Position numbers and translations under genes: made by a program | The notes under the pieces: model-generated | Database searches by the model: none | Told to the model about the DNA's origin: nothing | Seen by the model: only the letters and a program-made list of their open reading frames with translations | Assembly: GCF_000384255.1 (NCBI RefSeq) | Contig: NZ_KB913035.1 | Coordinates: forward strand, 1,972,808-2,036,807 | Length of the DNA: 64,000 bases | Reading direction: 5' to 3' | Source: Methylotenera mobilis 13 | GTDB taxonomy: Bacteria; Pseudomonadota; Gammaproteobacteria; Burkholderiales; Methylophilaceae | In this document: positions 27,239 to 37,185 of the stretch, piece by piece | Position numbering within the stretch: position 1 is the stretch's first letter | How the letters are laid out: each line of letters opens with the position of its first letter

Positions 27239-28042
27239 TCAACCATTCACTATTTTTTTACCGGGAATAGCTGCTAACAAATTCTGTGTATATACATGCC
27301 GTGGCCGTTCGTAAATGTCGGCGACTTCACCTTGCTCGACTACACATCCCTGATGCATCACAACAATGTCATCCGCAATATGACGCACAACACGCAAATC
27401 ATGGCTAATGAAAATATAACTTAACGCCATTTCTTGCTGCAACTCTTTAAGTAATAACAATATTTGCGCTTGTATCGACACATCCAATGCAGATACAGGC
27501 TCATCACACACCACGACCTTTGGTTCTAGCACCAATGCTCTCGCAATACCAATGCGCTGCCTTTGACCACCAGAAAACTCATGCGGATATTTTTGCATAT
27601 CCGCTTCAGTTAAACCAACGCGATTCAACATGGCAATCACTTTTGTTTGCCGTTCAGCCGCGCTTCCCAATCCATGTATCAGCAAACCCTCTCCCACCAA
27701 ATCGCCCACTCGCATACGTGGGTTAAGTGAAGCGAAAGGATCCTGAAATACCATTTGCAGATCTTTACGGACGGATCGAAGTGATTCCGCATTTAGCTTA
27801 CCAAGATCTTTCCCGGAAAAAATCACTTCGCCACTATCAATGGATTGCAATTGTAACAGACATCTCGCCAAGGTGGATTTGCCGCTTCCAGATTCACCAA
27901 CAACTGCCAATGTTTTACCAGTACGTAACTTAATACTCACATCATTTAAAGCCTTTACCTGACTTTTAGCAAAACCAAAACGACCACTACGCTGTGTGTA
28001 AGTTTTGGTTAAGTGATTGGCTTCTAGAATGTATTCGTTCAT
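27239..28042 (-). CDS. Peptide-type ABC transporter ATPase (OppF/DppF-like)
   Basis: The ATG at 28042 lies two bases after the stop of the preceding ATPase gene and gives 267 residues (MNEYILEANHLTKTY). It carries Walker [10 protein letters not shown], the Q-loop MVFQDPFASLNPRM, the ABC signature SGGQRQR, Walker B VVVCDEPVSALD and the H-loop ISHD. QDPFASLNPR and the C-terminal HVYTQNLLAAIPG are typical of the F-type ATPase of oligopeptide/nickel importers. No permease or binding protein is adjacent, so the partner transporter must be elsewhere or absent. Confidence 0.93.
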   Translation of the reverse strand: MNEYILEANHLTKTYTQRSGRFGFAKSQVKALNDVSIKLRTGKTLAVVGESGSGKSTLARCLLQLQSIDSGEVIFSGKDLGKLNAESLRSVRKDLQMVFQDPFASLNPRMRVGDLVGEGLLIHGLGSAAERQTKVIAMLNRVGLTEADMQKYPHEFSGGQRQRIGIARALVLEPKVVVCDEPVSALDVSIQAQILLLLKELQQEMALSYIFISHDLRVVRHIADDIVVMHQGCVVEQGEVADIYERPRHVYTQNLLAAIPGKKIVNG

Positions 28043-28043
28043 C

Positions 28044-28928
28044 TTAAGTACCAGCCGACAGTGTTTTATTATCTGATAACCAAGCGTAATCAATTGGCTT
28101 TAAGTCTTTTTTTCCTTCTGCATCAGGCACACAGGCAAGCAAGGCTTTAGTATAGGGATGTTGAGGATTACTCAACACCTGCTCTTTACTGCCAGCCTCG
28201 ACGATTTCACCTCTAAACATCACGACAACGTTATCAGCAATATCGGCCACTACGCCAAAATCATGCGTGATAAATAGCATTCCCATATTCATCCGTGTTT
28301 TCAGTTCATCTAGCAGTTTCAGTATTTGCGCCTGAACCGTTACATCCAGTGCAGTAGTAGGCTCATCTGCAATCAGTAAGCGTGGCTCGCAGGCAATACT
28401 CATGGCAATCATCACGCGTTGGCGCTGCCCGCCAGACAGTTCATCAGGGTAGCTTCCTGCTCGGTTAGACGGAATCCCCACCATTTCCAGCAACGTTGCA
28501 ATCTTGGCTTTTAGTACTTCGCCTTTCAACCCCAAGTGCATGGTTAAACTTTCACCAATTTGGTAACCTACGGTCAGCACAGGATTAAGAGACGTCATAG
28601 GCTCCTGAAATATCATGGCTATCTTAGCACCACGAATTTTTTGTAGCGCTTTATCACTTAGCAACGCAATATCTTGTACACCTGACTCTTTATCGTTAAA
28701 TAATACTTTGCCACTAGTAAGCTGTAACTGCTGAGACAACAACCCCATTATCGAGAGTGCAGTAAGACTTTTACCACTCCCAGACTCACCAACCACACAA
28801 GTAGTCTTACCTGCTTCAAGCGTAAAACTGACATTATTGACCAATAAGCGCGATGGAGATGTTTTAGGGGAGATACTGACATCTTGAAGTTGCAGTAAGG
28901 GCTGAACTGTATTGATTGAGTCTGTCAT
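28044..28928 (-). CDS. Peptide-type ABC transporter ATPase (OppD/DppD-like)
   Basis: The 294-residue ATPase has Walker [11 protein letters not shown]-loop [14 protein letters not shown], signature SGGQRQR, Walker [15 protein letters not shown] and H-loop ITHDFG. The C-terminal region with [16 protein letters not shown] is characteristic of OppD/DppD proteins. It is translated just before the OppF-like partner, and together they equal the two halves of fused ATPases such as YejF. It starts 3 bases after the SIMPL-domain gene. The set interrupts the conserved hisS-yfgM neighbourhood. Confidence 0.93.
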   Translation of the reverse strand: MTDSINTVQPLLQLQDVSISPKTSPSRLLVNNVSFTLEAGKTTCVVGESGSGKSLTALSIMGLLSQQLQLTSGKVLFNDKESGVQDIALLSDKALQKIRGAKIAMIFQEPMTSLNPVLTVGYQIGESLTMHLGLKGEVLKAKIATLLEMVGIPSNRAGSYPDELSGGQRQRVMIAMSIACEPRLLIADEPTTALDVTVQAQILKLLDELKTRMNMGMLFITHDFGVVADIADNVVVMFRGEIVEAGSKEQVLSNPQHPYTKALLACVPDAEGKKDLKPIDYAWLSDNKTLSAGT

Positions 28929-28931
28929 AGC

Positions 28932-29684
28932 TTATTCAATACTATAGACAATAGTCACTACTACGCGAGCAGTTTTATCAATGGTGGATTTATCGTAAAC
29001 TCCACCGTAACTGTCATCGCCAGCGTCACCACCAACGGGCAAAATGTAAAATGCACCTTGGGAAGCGGACTTCATCACACCGACTTTTACGCCATCTTGT
29101 TTTACAAATTCAGTTGCCCGACTACGTGCATTTTTAGTGGCAGCTGCAATCAATGACATTTTGATATTCTCTAAATCACTGACCAAATATGATGGGGCTC
29201 TAGCTGTTACTGGGTGGTTTTCTGCTCTTAGCTGCAATAAGGCTTTATTGGCATTGGTGATTTTGTTTAAATCTTTAGTCACCACTCGAATAGTTTGATA
29301 GGCATCGAAACCGTTTTGTACTTGTCTTGGAACCTCTTTGATAAAGACTTCGTCATAATGTGGGTTCAATGTCGCAATATCAGCGCTCCAAGTCTTAGCA
29401 TCTAGGCCCTGCGCAAGCAAGAAAGCTTCCACCGCTTCTCGCTCTATGGCTAAACTATCCAGGGCTGCAGCTTGCGTAGGTTGCGTCACGCCTATACTTA
29501 ACTCCCATTCGGCACTATCTGCTTTAATTGGCTTTTCAGCTAGGCCTTTTACTGTGATGGACTGCTGTCCTGTCATCGCACGCTTACCTTGTACGCCTAA
29601 GATGAATGCGGCGGCAGACATACCAATTGCCAAAAAGATACCCAATGCCGCCATGGATTTAAACAAATTATTTTGTTCATTCAT
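28932..29684 (-). CDS. SIMPL-domain (DUF541) membrane-anchored periplasmic protein
   Basis: The 250-residue protein has an N-terminal membrane anchor or uncleaved signal (about 8-30, MAALGIFLAIGMSAAAFILGV). A SIMPL/DUF541 domain follows, starting ITVKGLAEKPIKADSAEWELSIGV. This family includes E. coli YggE, linked to oxidative-stress tolerance, but its biochemical role is not settled. It is encoded 33 bases downstream of hisS and 3 bases upstream of the ABC ATPases. Confidence 0.9.
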   Translation of the reverse strand: MNEQNNLFKSMAALGIFLAIGMSAAAFILGVQGKRAMTGQQSITVKGLAEKPIKADSAEWELSIGVTQPTQAAALDSLAIEREAVEAFLLAQGLDAKTWSADIATLNPHYDEVFIKEVPRQVQNGFDAYQTIRVVTKDLNKITNANKALLQLRAENHPVTARAPSYLVSDLENIKMSLIAAATKNARSRATEFVKQDGVKVGVMKSASQGAFYILPVGGDAGDDSYGGVYDKSTIDKTARVVVTIVYSIE

Positions 29685-29717
29685 TGGGATTACCTTTTAA
29701 ATTAATTAGTTAAATAT

Positions 29718-30989
29718 TTAGCTTAAGTGAGTAGTTAAATACGTTATCGCAGCCTCAACACTCAGCCTCTGTTGCTCACCTTTCACGGTAGCTAACATTG
29801 GTTTTAACGTTACCTGTTGATTGGCCACTTCATCGTCACCCAATATCAACGCATATTTAGCATGGCTTCTATCCGCTTTTTTCATTTGTGACTTAAAACT
29901 ACCACCACCAGCATGTAATACCACTTGAATATTGGCATTGCGCAATTGCTCAGCAATACTAAATGCAGCACTTTCGGCTTGCTCACCTACGTTCACAAGA
30001 TACACATCAGGTGCGTCATCAGCCTGAACACCATACTCCTGCATCAATAAAAATACACGCTCTAAGCCAATACCAAAACCACATGCCGGTGTTACATCGC
30101 CACCCAAACGCTCCACTAACGTGTCATAGCGACCACCGCCGGCAATCGTTCCTTGTGCACCCAGTTTTGTTGTCACCCACTCAAACACTGTGCGGTTATA
30201 GTAATCTAACCCACGCACTAACCTCGGATTAATCGTATAAGTCACCCCAGCATCATTAAGTCTTTTACACAGACCCTCAAAATGTGCGCGAGTTTCAACA
30301 CCTAAACAATCAATTAACTTTGGTGCACTTTCGCACATCGCTTGCATACGTGGGTTTTTTGTATCCAGAATACGTAGCGGATTTGAATGCAAACGACGTT
30401 TAGCATCTTCATCTAGCAAATCAGCATGCTGTTCAAAATAAGCAATGAGTACATTACGATATTCAGCACGCTCGTGTGCGTCACCAATACTGTTAATTTG
30501 GAGCTCTACATCCTGAATCCCAAGCTCTCGCCATAATCTAGCCAACAACACGATTTGTTCAGCATCTACTTCTGGCGTATCAAACCCAAAAGCTTCAACA
30601 CCAATTTGGTGAAATTGGCGCTGACGGCCTTTTTGCACATTTTCGTGACGGAACATCGCACCTGTGTACCATAAACGCTGAGGGCCGTTATACGTCAGGT
30701 TATGCTCAACAACAGCACGCACACAGCCGGCAGTTCCTTCTGGTCGTAACGTAAGCTTGTCGCCGTTAAGTGCGTCTTCCCATGCGTACATTTCTTTTTC
30801 GACAATGTCAGTATGCTCACCAACACTGCGTACAAATAACTCTGTAGGCTCGACTAAAGGCATGCGGATATTTTTATAGCCATACTGCGCCAATACGCGA
30901 CGCGCAGTATCTTCAAGTTTGAACCATAAAGGCGTCGCCTCAGGCAGAATGTCGTAAAAACCTTTAATGCTTTGAAATTTGTTACTCAT
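29718..30989 (-). CDS. hisS: Histidyl-tRNA synthetase
   Basis: This class II aminoacyl-tRNA synthetase charges tRNA-His. The 423-residue protein starts with the typical KFQSIKGFYDILP. Motif 2 is FRHENVQKGRQRQFHQIGVEAFG, the histidine-specific LVRGLDYYNRTVFEW is at about 258-272, and motif 3 is GFGIGLERVFLL. A C-terminal anticodon-binding domain completes it. It lies 23 bases downstream of ispG, the usual order. Confidence 0.98.
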   Translation of the reverse strand: MSNKFQSIKGFYDILPEATPLWFKLEDTARRVLAQYGYKNIRMPLVEPTELFVRSVGEHTDIVEKEMYAWEDALNGDKLTLRPEGTAGCVRAVVEHNLTYNGPQRLWYTGAMFRHENVQKGRQRQFHQIGVEAFGFDTPEVDAEQIVLLARLWRELGIQDVELQINSIGDAHERAEYRNVLIAYFEQHADLLDEDAKRRLHSNPLRILDTKNPRMQAMCESAPKLIDCLGVETRAHFEGLCKRLNDAGVTYTINPRLVRGLDYYNRTVFEWVTTKLGAQGTIAGGGRYDTLVERLGGDVTPACGFGIGLERVFLLMQEYGVQADDAPDVYLVNVGEQAESAAFSIAEQLRNANIQVVLHAGGGSFKSQMKKADRSHAKYALILGDDEVANQQVTLKPMLATVKGEQQRLSVEAAITYLTTHLS

Positions 30990-31012
30990 GAACTTTTTGT
31001 TATTGCCTATTA

Positions 31013-32302
31013 TTAATTAACCGATTGTATTGGAATGGTTTTTTGCACAGTTGCTAAGCGAAGCTTGCCACCTTCAGCATAGTTTTTTTGCACGTAAGCT
31101 TCAACAATTGCTTGAAACTCTTCTGCAATATGATCACCTTTCAGTGTCACAGTTTTTTCACCGTCAACAAATACAGGTGCGACTGGCACTTCACCGGTAC
31201 CAGGTAAGCTAATGCCAACATTAGCTAATTTAGATTCGCCAGGTCCGTTAACCACGCAGCCCATTACAGCGACGCTCATGTTCTCAACTCCAGCATACGC
31301 ATCGCGCCATATCGGCATTTGATTACGTAAGTAAGTTTGAATTTGCATGGCAAGTTCTTGGAAATAAGTTGAGGTAGTGCGGCCGCAGCCTGGGCAAGCC
31401 GTTACCAATGGAGTAAATGAACGAATACCCATGGTTTGCAAAATCTCCTGCGCCACGACCACCTCTTTAGTGCGAGACTCATTAGGTTCTGGCGTGAGAG
31501 AAACTCTTATCGTATTGCCTATACCTTGTTGTAATAACAAAGCTAAAGCAGCAGTTGAAGCAACGATACCTTTAGACCCCATCCCAGCTTCAGTTAGCCC
31601 CAGATGCAAGGGATAATCGCTACGTCCGGCCAGCTCTGTGTACACTTTCACTAAATCCTGTACATCGCTGACTTTGCATGAAATGATGATTTGATTAGGA
31701 GACAAGCCTAATGCTACTGCTTGTTCAGCACTTTCTAGTGCTGACTGAATTAAAGCTTCACGCATCAAGGCATCTGCAGTAAGCGGCTCTGCCAGCTTGG
31801 CATTATCATCCATCATCTGTGCCATTTTGGCTTGATCAAGGCTTCCCCAGTTTACACCGATACGAACAGCCTTCTTATATTGTATTGCGGCTTCTATCAT
31901 CGCAGCGAACTGCTCATCCCGCTTTGAACCCTTACCTACATTACCTGGATTAATGCGGTATTTTGCTAAAGACTCAGCACAATCAGGATATTGAGCCAGC
32001 AACTTGTGTCCGTTGTAATGAAAATCACCGACTAGCGGGACATTACAACCTAACTTATCTAAGCCACGTCGAATATTACCTACTTGTGCAGCAGCTTCAG
32101 GCGAGTTAACCGTAATACGAACAACTTCTGAGCCTGCCTGCCATAATTCATATACCTGTTTAATGGTGGCATCAGCATCGGCGGTATCTGTATTGGTCAT
32201 ACTCTGCACAACCACAGGTGATGGTAATGTATTTAATAAGCCACCACCTACAGGTACATGACCAACCATCACTTGCAAAGTGTTACGGGCTTTATTTTGC
32301 AT
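31013..32302 (-). CDS. ispG: 4-hydroxy-3-methylbut-2-enyl diphosphate synthase IspG (GcpE)
   Basis: IspG catalyses the penultimate step of the MEP isoprenoid pathway, reductive opening of MEcPP to HMBPP with a 4Fe-4S cluster. I use the ATG at 32302 rather than the TTG at 32314. The 429-residue product has the TIM-barrel start [18 protein letters not shown] and the cluster ligands in [10 protein letters not shown] and [12 protein letters not shown]. An insert of about 40 residues after the barrel agrees with proteobacterial forms. It lies between rodZ and hisS. Confidence 0.97.
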   Translation of the reverse strand: MQNKARNTLQVMVGHVPVGGGLLNTLPSPVVVQSMTNTDTADADATIKQVYELWQAGSEVVRITVNSPEAAAQVGNIRRGLDKLGCNVPLVGDFHYNGHKLLAQYPDCAESLAKYRINPGNVGKGSKRDEQFAAMIEAAIQYKKAVRIGVNWGSLDQAKMAQMMDDNAKLAEPLTADALMREALIQSALESAEQAVALGLSPNQIIISCKVSDVQDLVKVYTELAGRSDYPLHLGLTEAGMGSKGIVASTAALALLLQQGIGNTIRVSLTPEPNESRTKEVVVAQEILQTMGIRSFTPLVTACPGCGRTTSTYFQELAMQIQTYLRNQMPIWRDAYAGVENMSVAVMGCVVNGPGESKLANVGISLPGTGEVPVAPVFVDGEKTVTLKGDHIAEEFQAIVEAYVQKNYAEGGKLRLATVQKTIPIQSVN

Positions 32303-32317
32303 AAACAAACTCAATGA

Positions 32318-33346
32318 CTACTCCAAACTAATACGTGCAACATTGTTTCGAGTATAACCAACCAAATCCACAGCTTGTCCAGAAACATTAACCGTCGCAG
32401 CTTTGGCATTACCAATAATCACATTAAATGGCGGTTGAAAACTAAGCTGTTGTGTATCCCCTGCGTTCAATGTGCTTTCATATAACACCTGACCAGCCTT
32501 ATCACTAACTCGCACCCAAGTTTCTGCTGTCACGGTCATACTCACTTTTTTCGCCTCCAAAGCTGGGGCTACAGTCTCTGGCTTAATTTGAGGCTCAGGT
32601 TTAGTTTGAGATTCTGCTTTAATGGCCACTTCAGACTTAGCTGGCGCGACCTGCGGCGTTAGCGCTGCTGGGGCAGCTTGCTGAGCTGTTGCACTGACAT
32701 TCGCTTGCGTAACCATCTGCGCAGGCTGATTAACAGCGACCTGACCAGGCGATACTGCATCCACTGTAGGAAGAGGCGTTTCTTCAAATTGACGCTCAGC
32801 AGCCGGCAAAGCAACTTCAGGTAAAGGCATTTCTAAAGCATGCTGATTTACTTCTGGCGACTCTACTGCTGACGTGTTTGCTTGCTGAGCATCATCACCT
32901 TGCAGTTTGAACTGCTCTGGCAAATACTCAAGATACACAAACCAAGCAAGTAAAAAGAATAAGACCAGAATGCTGCCTAAAATATAAATAAGCCAAGGTT
33001 GGCTATCTTTAGTTAACTGGACTGGCTGCATCGATGCATTAACTGCTAACTGACTGGGTGATTGTGTTGGTGACAATTGACGATAAGCATCTAATAGTGG
33101 TGCAGCATCAATTTCCAAGAGTCGCGCATAATTACGGATAAAACCGCGGGTAATCATCGCATCAGGCAACAAATCAAATGCATCTCGCTCAAGTGCATCA
33201 ACTTGTTTAACGCTGTAGCGCAAACTGTCCGACACGTCTTGTTGTGACATTTTTCTTTCATTTCTAGCTGCCTGTAAAATAGCACCTAATGACGCCCCCA
33301 CTAAAGTGTCAGCGCTTCCCTCTTCAACCTGTTGTGTATCTGTCAT
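32318..33346 (-). CDS. rodZ: RodZ-like cell-shape protein (HTH plus DUF4115)
   Basis: RodZ links MreB filaments to the wall-synthesis machinery. The 342-residue protein has an N-terminal Xre-type helix-turn-helix (LGAILQAARNERKMSQQDVSDSLRYSVKQVDALE). A basic stretch and one membrane helix follow (about 118-140). Next come a long periplasmic linker rich in Ala, Pro, Gln and Val (about 145-260) and a C-terminal DUF4115 beta domain with VTAETWVRVSDKAGQVLYE. It starts 2 bases after pilW. Confidence 0.92.
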   Translation of the reverse strand: MTDTQQVEEGSADTLVGASLGAILQAARNERKMSQQDVSDSLRYSVKQVDALERDAFDLLPDAMITRGFIRNYARLLEIDAAPLLDAYRQLSPTQSPSQLAVNASMQPVQLTKDSQPWLIYILGSILVLFFLLAWFVYLEYLPEQFKLQGDDAQQANTSAVESPEVNQHALEMPLPEVALPAAERQFEETPLPTVDAVSPGQVAVNQPAQMVTQANVSATAQQAAPAALTPQVAPAKSEVAIKAESQTKPEPQIKPETVAPALEAKKVSMTVTAETWVRVSDKAGQVLYESTLNAGDTQQLSFQPPFNVIIGNAKAATVNVSGQAVDLVGYTRNNVARISLE

Positions 33347-33348
33347 TA

Positions 33349-34146
33349 TTAATTTCCACTCTGTAACAACTTAGCCTGCTCTGAATCTGGGTATTGGCGC
33401 CTCAACTGAAGCGCATAACTTGACTCGTCATCTCGGTGACCAAGCAACCTTGCGATTCTGACTGACAACCAAAGTAGCTCAGGACCAGGCCGACTGAGCA
33501 TTGCATTCTGCAAAGTAGCTTTTGCACCAGCTACATCATTCCGGTTAAATTGAATAAGTGCAAGCTGATAAGCTGCTGAATGAAACAAAGGCTCAGTTTG
33601 CAAAGCTCGCTGAAAATAGATTTCTGCATTACGTGTATCTTGTTTGCGTAATGAGCAAATACCAGCATTGGTATATGCCATTGCTGGTGTTGCATATAAT
33701 GGATTTTTTACTGCAGCCAAAAACTCTTTAATCGACTCATCGACTCGACCACGTGAGCACAAGAAACTACCATAGTTATTATGCGACTCTGAATTATTAG
33801 GCTCAATTTGTATAGCCTGCTTAAAATTCTTCTCAGCCAAAGCATCTTGACCAATTGCAGAATGCACTAAACCTAGGCCGTTGTATGCCAATCCAAAGCT
33901 TGGATCAATTTTAGTGGCGACAGTAAACTCTTCTAATGCAACCTCGAAGTTTCTTTGTTGAAAATAAACAGAACCTAAATCGTTGTGTGCGCGTGCCCGT
34001 GCTCGCGCATTTTCAGTATCGTATGCTTGCTGTTGCTGAGTTGCACAAGCAACTAAAAAACCAGAACACATCGCGACTAAAGTCAACTGGCGGCCAGCAA
34101 ATTTGGCGAGAGAAAATTGTCGAGTTAAAAACTGTATCAAATTCAT
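33349..34146 (-). CDS. pilW: Type IV pilus assembly lipoprotein PilW/PilF
   Basis: This TPR lipoprotein brings the PilQ secretin to the outer membrane and stabilises its multimers. The 265-residue protein has a signal with lipobox LVAC (Cys near 34). TPR repeats follow: ARAHNDLGSVYFQQRNFEVALEEF, GLAYNGLGLVHSAIGQDALAEKNF and SHNNYGSFLCSRGRVDESIKEF, the last with the family cysteine that pairs with a downstream Cys (AGICSLRKQ). It lies between rlmN and rodZ. Confidence 0.93.
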   Translation of the reverse strand: MNLIQFLTRQFSLAKFAGRQLTLVAMCSGFLVACATQQQQAYDTENARARARAHNDLGSVYFQQRNFEVALEEFTVATKIDPSFGLAYNGLGLVHSAIGQDALAEKNFKQAIQIEPNNSESHNNYGSFLCSRGRVDESIKEFLAAVKNPLYATPAMAYTNAGICSLRKQDTRNAEIYFQRALQTEPLFHSAAYQLALIQFNRNDVAGAKATLQNAMLSRPGPELLWLSVRIARLLGHRDDESSYALQLRRQYPDSEQAKLLQSGN

Positions 34147-34161
34147 TTAGCATTTACCTCT

Positions 34162-35265
34162 TTAGCCAACGGATTCTATTGGAATGTGCCTAGCCGTTCG
34201 TTTGGTTTTATCCAATACTTTGCCTGCTAATTGACCACAAGCAGCATCAATGTCATCACCGCGTGTTTTACGTACAGTCACAACATACCCTGCCTGCATC
34301 AAAATATCACGGAAAACACGAACATGACTCGGTTTAGACGTATCATAACCGCTATTAGGGAATGGATTGAATGGAATTAAATTAAATTTACAAGAAACGT
34401 TTTTCACCAAAGCTAAGAGCTGATGCGCATGCTCAACCGTATCATTCACGCCATCTAGCATCACATATTCAAACGTCACAAAATCACGCGGGGCTTTTTC
34501 CAAATAACGATTACACGCAGCCATTAGGTCTTTAAGTGGGTATTTCTTATTAATTGGTACAATCACATCACGCAAGGCATCGTTCGGCGCATGTAGAGAC
34601 ACCGCCAATGCAACAGGACAATCTTCTTTCAAACGATCCATCGCTGGCACTAAGCCACTGGTAGATAATGTTACACGGCGACGGCTTAGGCCATATGCAC
34701 TATCGTCCAACATGATTTGCATGGCAGTCACTACGTTATCGTAGTTAGCCAAAGGCTCACCCATACCCATCATGACTACATTACTAATGATGCGATCATT
34801 GGCAGGCAACATGTCGTAGCCTGTTTCTTGTCGCAACGATCTATTTGCAATGGCAAGCTGACCTATAATTTCTGCAACACTCAAGTTGCGATTAAAACCT
34901 TGACGCCCAGTAGAGCAAAATGTGCATTCAAGCGCACAGCCCACTTGACTAGAAACACATAAAGTACCGCGATCATCCTCAGGGATAAAAACGGTTTCAA
35001 TACTGTTCGCAGTATCTGTACCAATGAGCCATTTATGAGTACCATCATTGGATACCTGTGCCAACTGCACTGTCGGCAAAGTAATCTCTGCATCGACAGC
35101 GAGTTTTTCACGCAGGCTTTTAGCAATATCAGTCATCTGCTCAAAATCATGCACGCCAAAGTGGTGCATCCAACGCATTAACTGCTTGGCACGAAAAGGT
35201 TTTTCACCTCTTTCAGCAAACCATTGAGCTAGCTGTGTTTGATTGTAATTGAGCAAATTGACCAA
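34162..35265 (-). CDS. rlmN: Dual-specificity RNA methyltransferase RlmN
   Basis: RlmN methylates C2 of A2503 in 23S rRNA and A37 in certain tRNAs. A TTG start at 35265 is used because AAGGTG sits eight bases ahead and no suitable in-frame ATG exists. The 367-residue protein has the radical-SAM motif C-x3-C-x2-C in [18 protein letters not shown]. The methyl-carrying cysteine is in the C-terminal [14 protein letters not shown], and the other conserved cysteine is in the [11 protein letters not shown] region. It is the first gene downstream of ndk. Confidence 0.96.
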   Translation of the reverse strand: MVNLLNYNQTQLAQWFAERGEKPFRAKQLMRWMHHFGVHDFEQMTDIAKSLREKLAVDAEITLPTVQLAQVSNDGTHKWLIGTDTANSIETVFIPEDDRGTLCVSSQVGCALECTFCSTGRQGFNRNLSVAEIIGQLAIANRSLRQETGYDMLPANDRIISNVVMMGMGEPLANYDNVVTAMQIMLDDSAYGLSRRRVTLSTSGLVPAMDRLKEDCPVALAVSLHAPNDALRDVIVPINKKYPLKDLMAACNRYLEKAPRDFVTFEYVMLDGVNDTVEHAHQLLALVKNVSCKFNLIPFNPFPNSGYDTSKPSHVRVFRDILMQAGYVVTVRKTRGDDIDAACGQLAGKVLDKTKRTARHIPIESVG

Positions 35266-35363
35266 AATTATTACACCTTAATATTAACTTTCAATTAATT
35301 TTTCTAGGTTGCAGTACATGCGTTTGCATGACAAACCAATGTAACGCAACCCGAATAATTAAA

Positions 35364-35771
35364 TTACTTACCGAAGAAGTAAGCGATTTCGATTGCTGCA
35401 TTTTCAGCAGAATCAGAACCGTGCACTGCATTTGCGTCGATACTTTCAGCAAAATCAGCACGGATAGTACCAGCAGCAGCTTCTTTAGGGTTTGTTGCGC
35501 CCATCAAGTCACGGTTAACTTGCACTGCGTTTTCACCTTCTAACGCTTGAATCATCACTGGACCAGAAACCATGAATTTTACCAAGTCAGTAAAGAATGG
35601 ACGCTCTTTGTGAACTGCGTAGAAGCCTTCAGCTTCAGCTTGTGTTAATTGCGCCATTTTAGCTTCAACAATTTTCAAACCTGCGTTTTCAAAGCGTGTG
35701 TAGATCTTACCGATTACATTTTTTGCCACTGCATCAGGTTTGATGATAGAAAGCGTACGTTGAACTGCCAT
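35364..35771 (-). CDS. ndk: Nucleoside diphosphate kinase
   Basis: This enzyme balances NTP pools by moving the gamma-phosphate through a phospho-histidine. The 135-residue protein has the N-terminal [18 protein letters not shown] and the catalytic histidine in [12 protein letters not shown]. It ends at FFGK, a few residues shorter than E. coli Ndk (143). A GGAG site precedes the ATG. It is divergent from the fhc operon; the 139-bp gap at 35772-35910 should hold both promoters. Downstream comes rlmN after 98 bases. Confidence 0.97.
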   Translation of the reverse strand: MAVQRTLSIIKPDAVAKNVIGKIYTRFENAGLKIVEAKMAQLTQAEAEGFYAVHKERPFFTDLVKFMVSGPVMIQALEGENAVQVNRDLMGATNPKEAAAGTIRADFAESIDANAVHGSDSAENAAIEIAYFFGK

Positions 35772-35910
35772 AATTACTCCATTAAATAGACTTATTGAAA
35801 AGACCGTTAAAATACCATTTTTAGCACTTAAAATAAACCAACATTTTATGTTATGGTGTTAATTAAATGAGTTTTAGAATCACACTTGATGTGTCAAAAT
35901 TGGCGTTATT

Positions 35911-37185
35911 ATGAAAAACAATTTAAATTCACCCCTCCCGATCTCTGTTACTTGTCCTGCATGCGGCATGCTTTGTGATGACTTATCACTCAACGACATA
36001 ACACCGGTATCGATTAAAAACGGTTGCGCCAAAAGCATTGCATTTTTTGAGCAATCTTTTAAATCAAGCAACGAAAGTGCCTGTACGCCAAGCTTATCTG
36101 GCAAGCCAACCGATTTAAACACTGCGATTAAAGCAGCAGCTGAAATCTTAGCAAAAAGCCAAGCACCGCTCTTTGCTGGACTCGGCACTGAAGTACAAGG
36201 TATGCGCGCCATCATGCGCCTAGCCGAAAAAAGCAACGCAACTCTAGACCATATGCATAGCGAGTCAACCGTACGCAATACACTCACCATGCAAAACGGT
36301 GGCTGGTTAACAACCACACTCTCAGAAATTAAAAATCGTGCTGATGTGATTTTAGCCATCGGGACAGATATTGGTAGCAGCCATCCACGTTTTTTCGAGA
36401 AACTCGTATGGGACTCGGCAAACCTTTTCAATAAACCAAGCTCCGAAGTAATTTACTTAGGGGTATCTGAAGAAAATGCCAAATCAGGCACTTCACCTAA
36501 TGGCAAACCAGCAAGCATAATCGGCAACGATCCAAGCAAAGTGCCAGAGATCATTAACGCACTCAACGCCTTGTTAATCAATAAAAAAATTAACACTGAA
36601 ACCATTGGCAGCATATCTGTGGTGACACTTCAAGCGCTGGTAGAAAAACTGAAAACTGCGCGATATGCGGTGATTGTATGGTCGGCAAGCAGCTTTAAAT
36701 TCAGCCATGCAGAACTGACGATCCAAAGCATCGTACAACTGATTAACCAGCTTAACGAAACAACACGCGCTGCTGGCCTGCCGCTCAACTCTGGGGATGG
36801 CGACTCATCAGTGAACAATACGAGCGCATGGTTAAGTGGATATCCAACTAGAAATCGCTTCGTCAATGGCAAACCTGAGTATGATAACTATCACTTCTCA
36901 ACACAGAAACAACTACAAAATAGTGATGCACTATTATGGATTAGCACATTTAATCCGCTCAGCCCACCACAAACAACATTACCAAGTATCGTGATTGGAC
37001 ACCCCGACACAAAACTCGACAGCACACCTGATGTGTTTATCCCTGTTGGTATTCCAGGAGTTGACCATGCAGGCACTATGTTCCGTATGGATAGCTCAAT
37101 CACGTTACCATTAAAAAAATTACGCAATAACGAATTACCCAACTTGAGTGAGGTAATAAATAGAATTGAGGCAGAATTAGCATGA
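35911..37185 (+). CDS. fhcB: FhcB, formyltransferase/hydrolase complex subunit B
   Basis: The Fhc complex turns formyl-H4MPT, derived from formaldehyde, into formate. FhcB is homologous to formylmethanofuran dehydrogenase subunit B but lacks metal-based redox function in methylotrophs. The 424-residue protein begins with the family segment ISVTCPACGMLCDDLSL. It has FAGLGTEVQGMRAIMRLAE and ends with the IPVGIPGVDHAGTMFRMD motif. No strong ribosome-binding site is visible ahead of the ATG. It overlaps fhcA by four bases (ATGA), showing coupled translation. It is the first gene of the fhc operon. Confidence 0.95.
   Translation: MKNNLNSPLPISVTCPACGMLCDDLSLNDITPVSIKNGCAKSIAFFEQSFKSSNESACTPSLSGKPTDLNTAIKAAAEILAKSQAPLFAGLGTEVQGMRAIMRLAEKSNATLDHMHSESTVRNTLTMQNGGWLTTTLSEIKNRADVILAIGTDIGSSHPRFFEKLVWDSANLFNKPSSEVIYLGVSEENAKSGTSPNGKPASIIGNDPSKVPEIINALNALLINKKINTETIGSISVVTLQALVEKLKTARYAVIVWSASSFKFSHAELTIQSIVQLINQLNETTRAAGLPLNSGDGDSSVNNTSAWLSGYPTRNRFVNGKPEYDNYHFSTQKQLQNSDALLWISTFNPLSPPQTTLPSIVIGHPDTKLDSTPDVFIPVGIPGVDHAGTMFRMDSSITLPLKKLRNNELPNLSEVINRIEAELA

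Noticed and set aside
35880-36431. 183-codon minus-strand ORF opposite fhcB
   Set aside because: Wholly antisense to fhcB, no family resemblance and no start signals.
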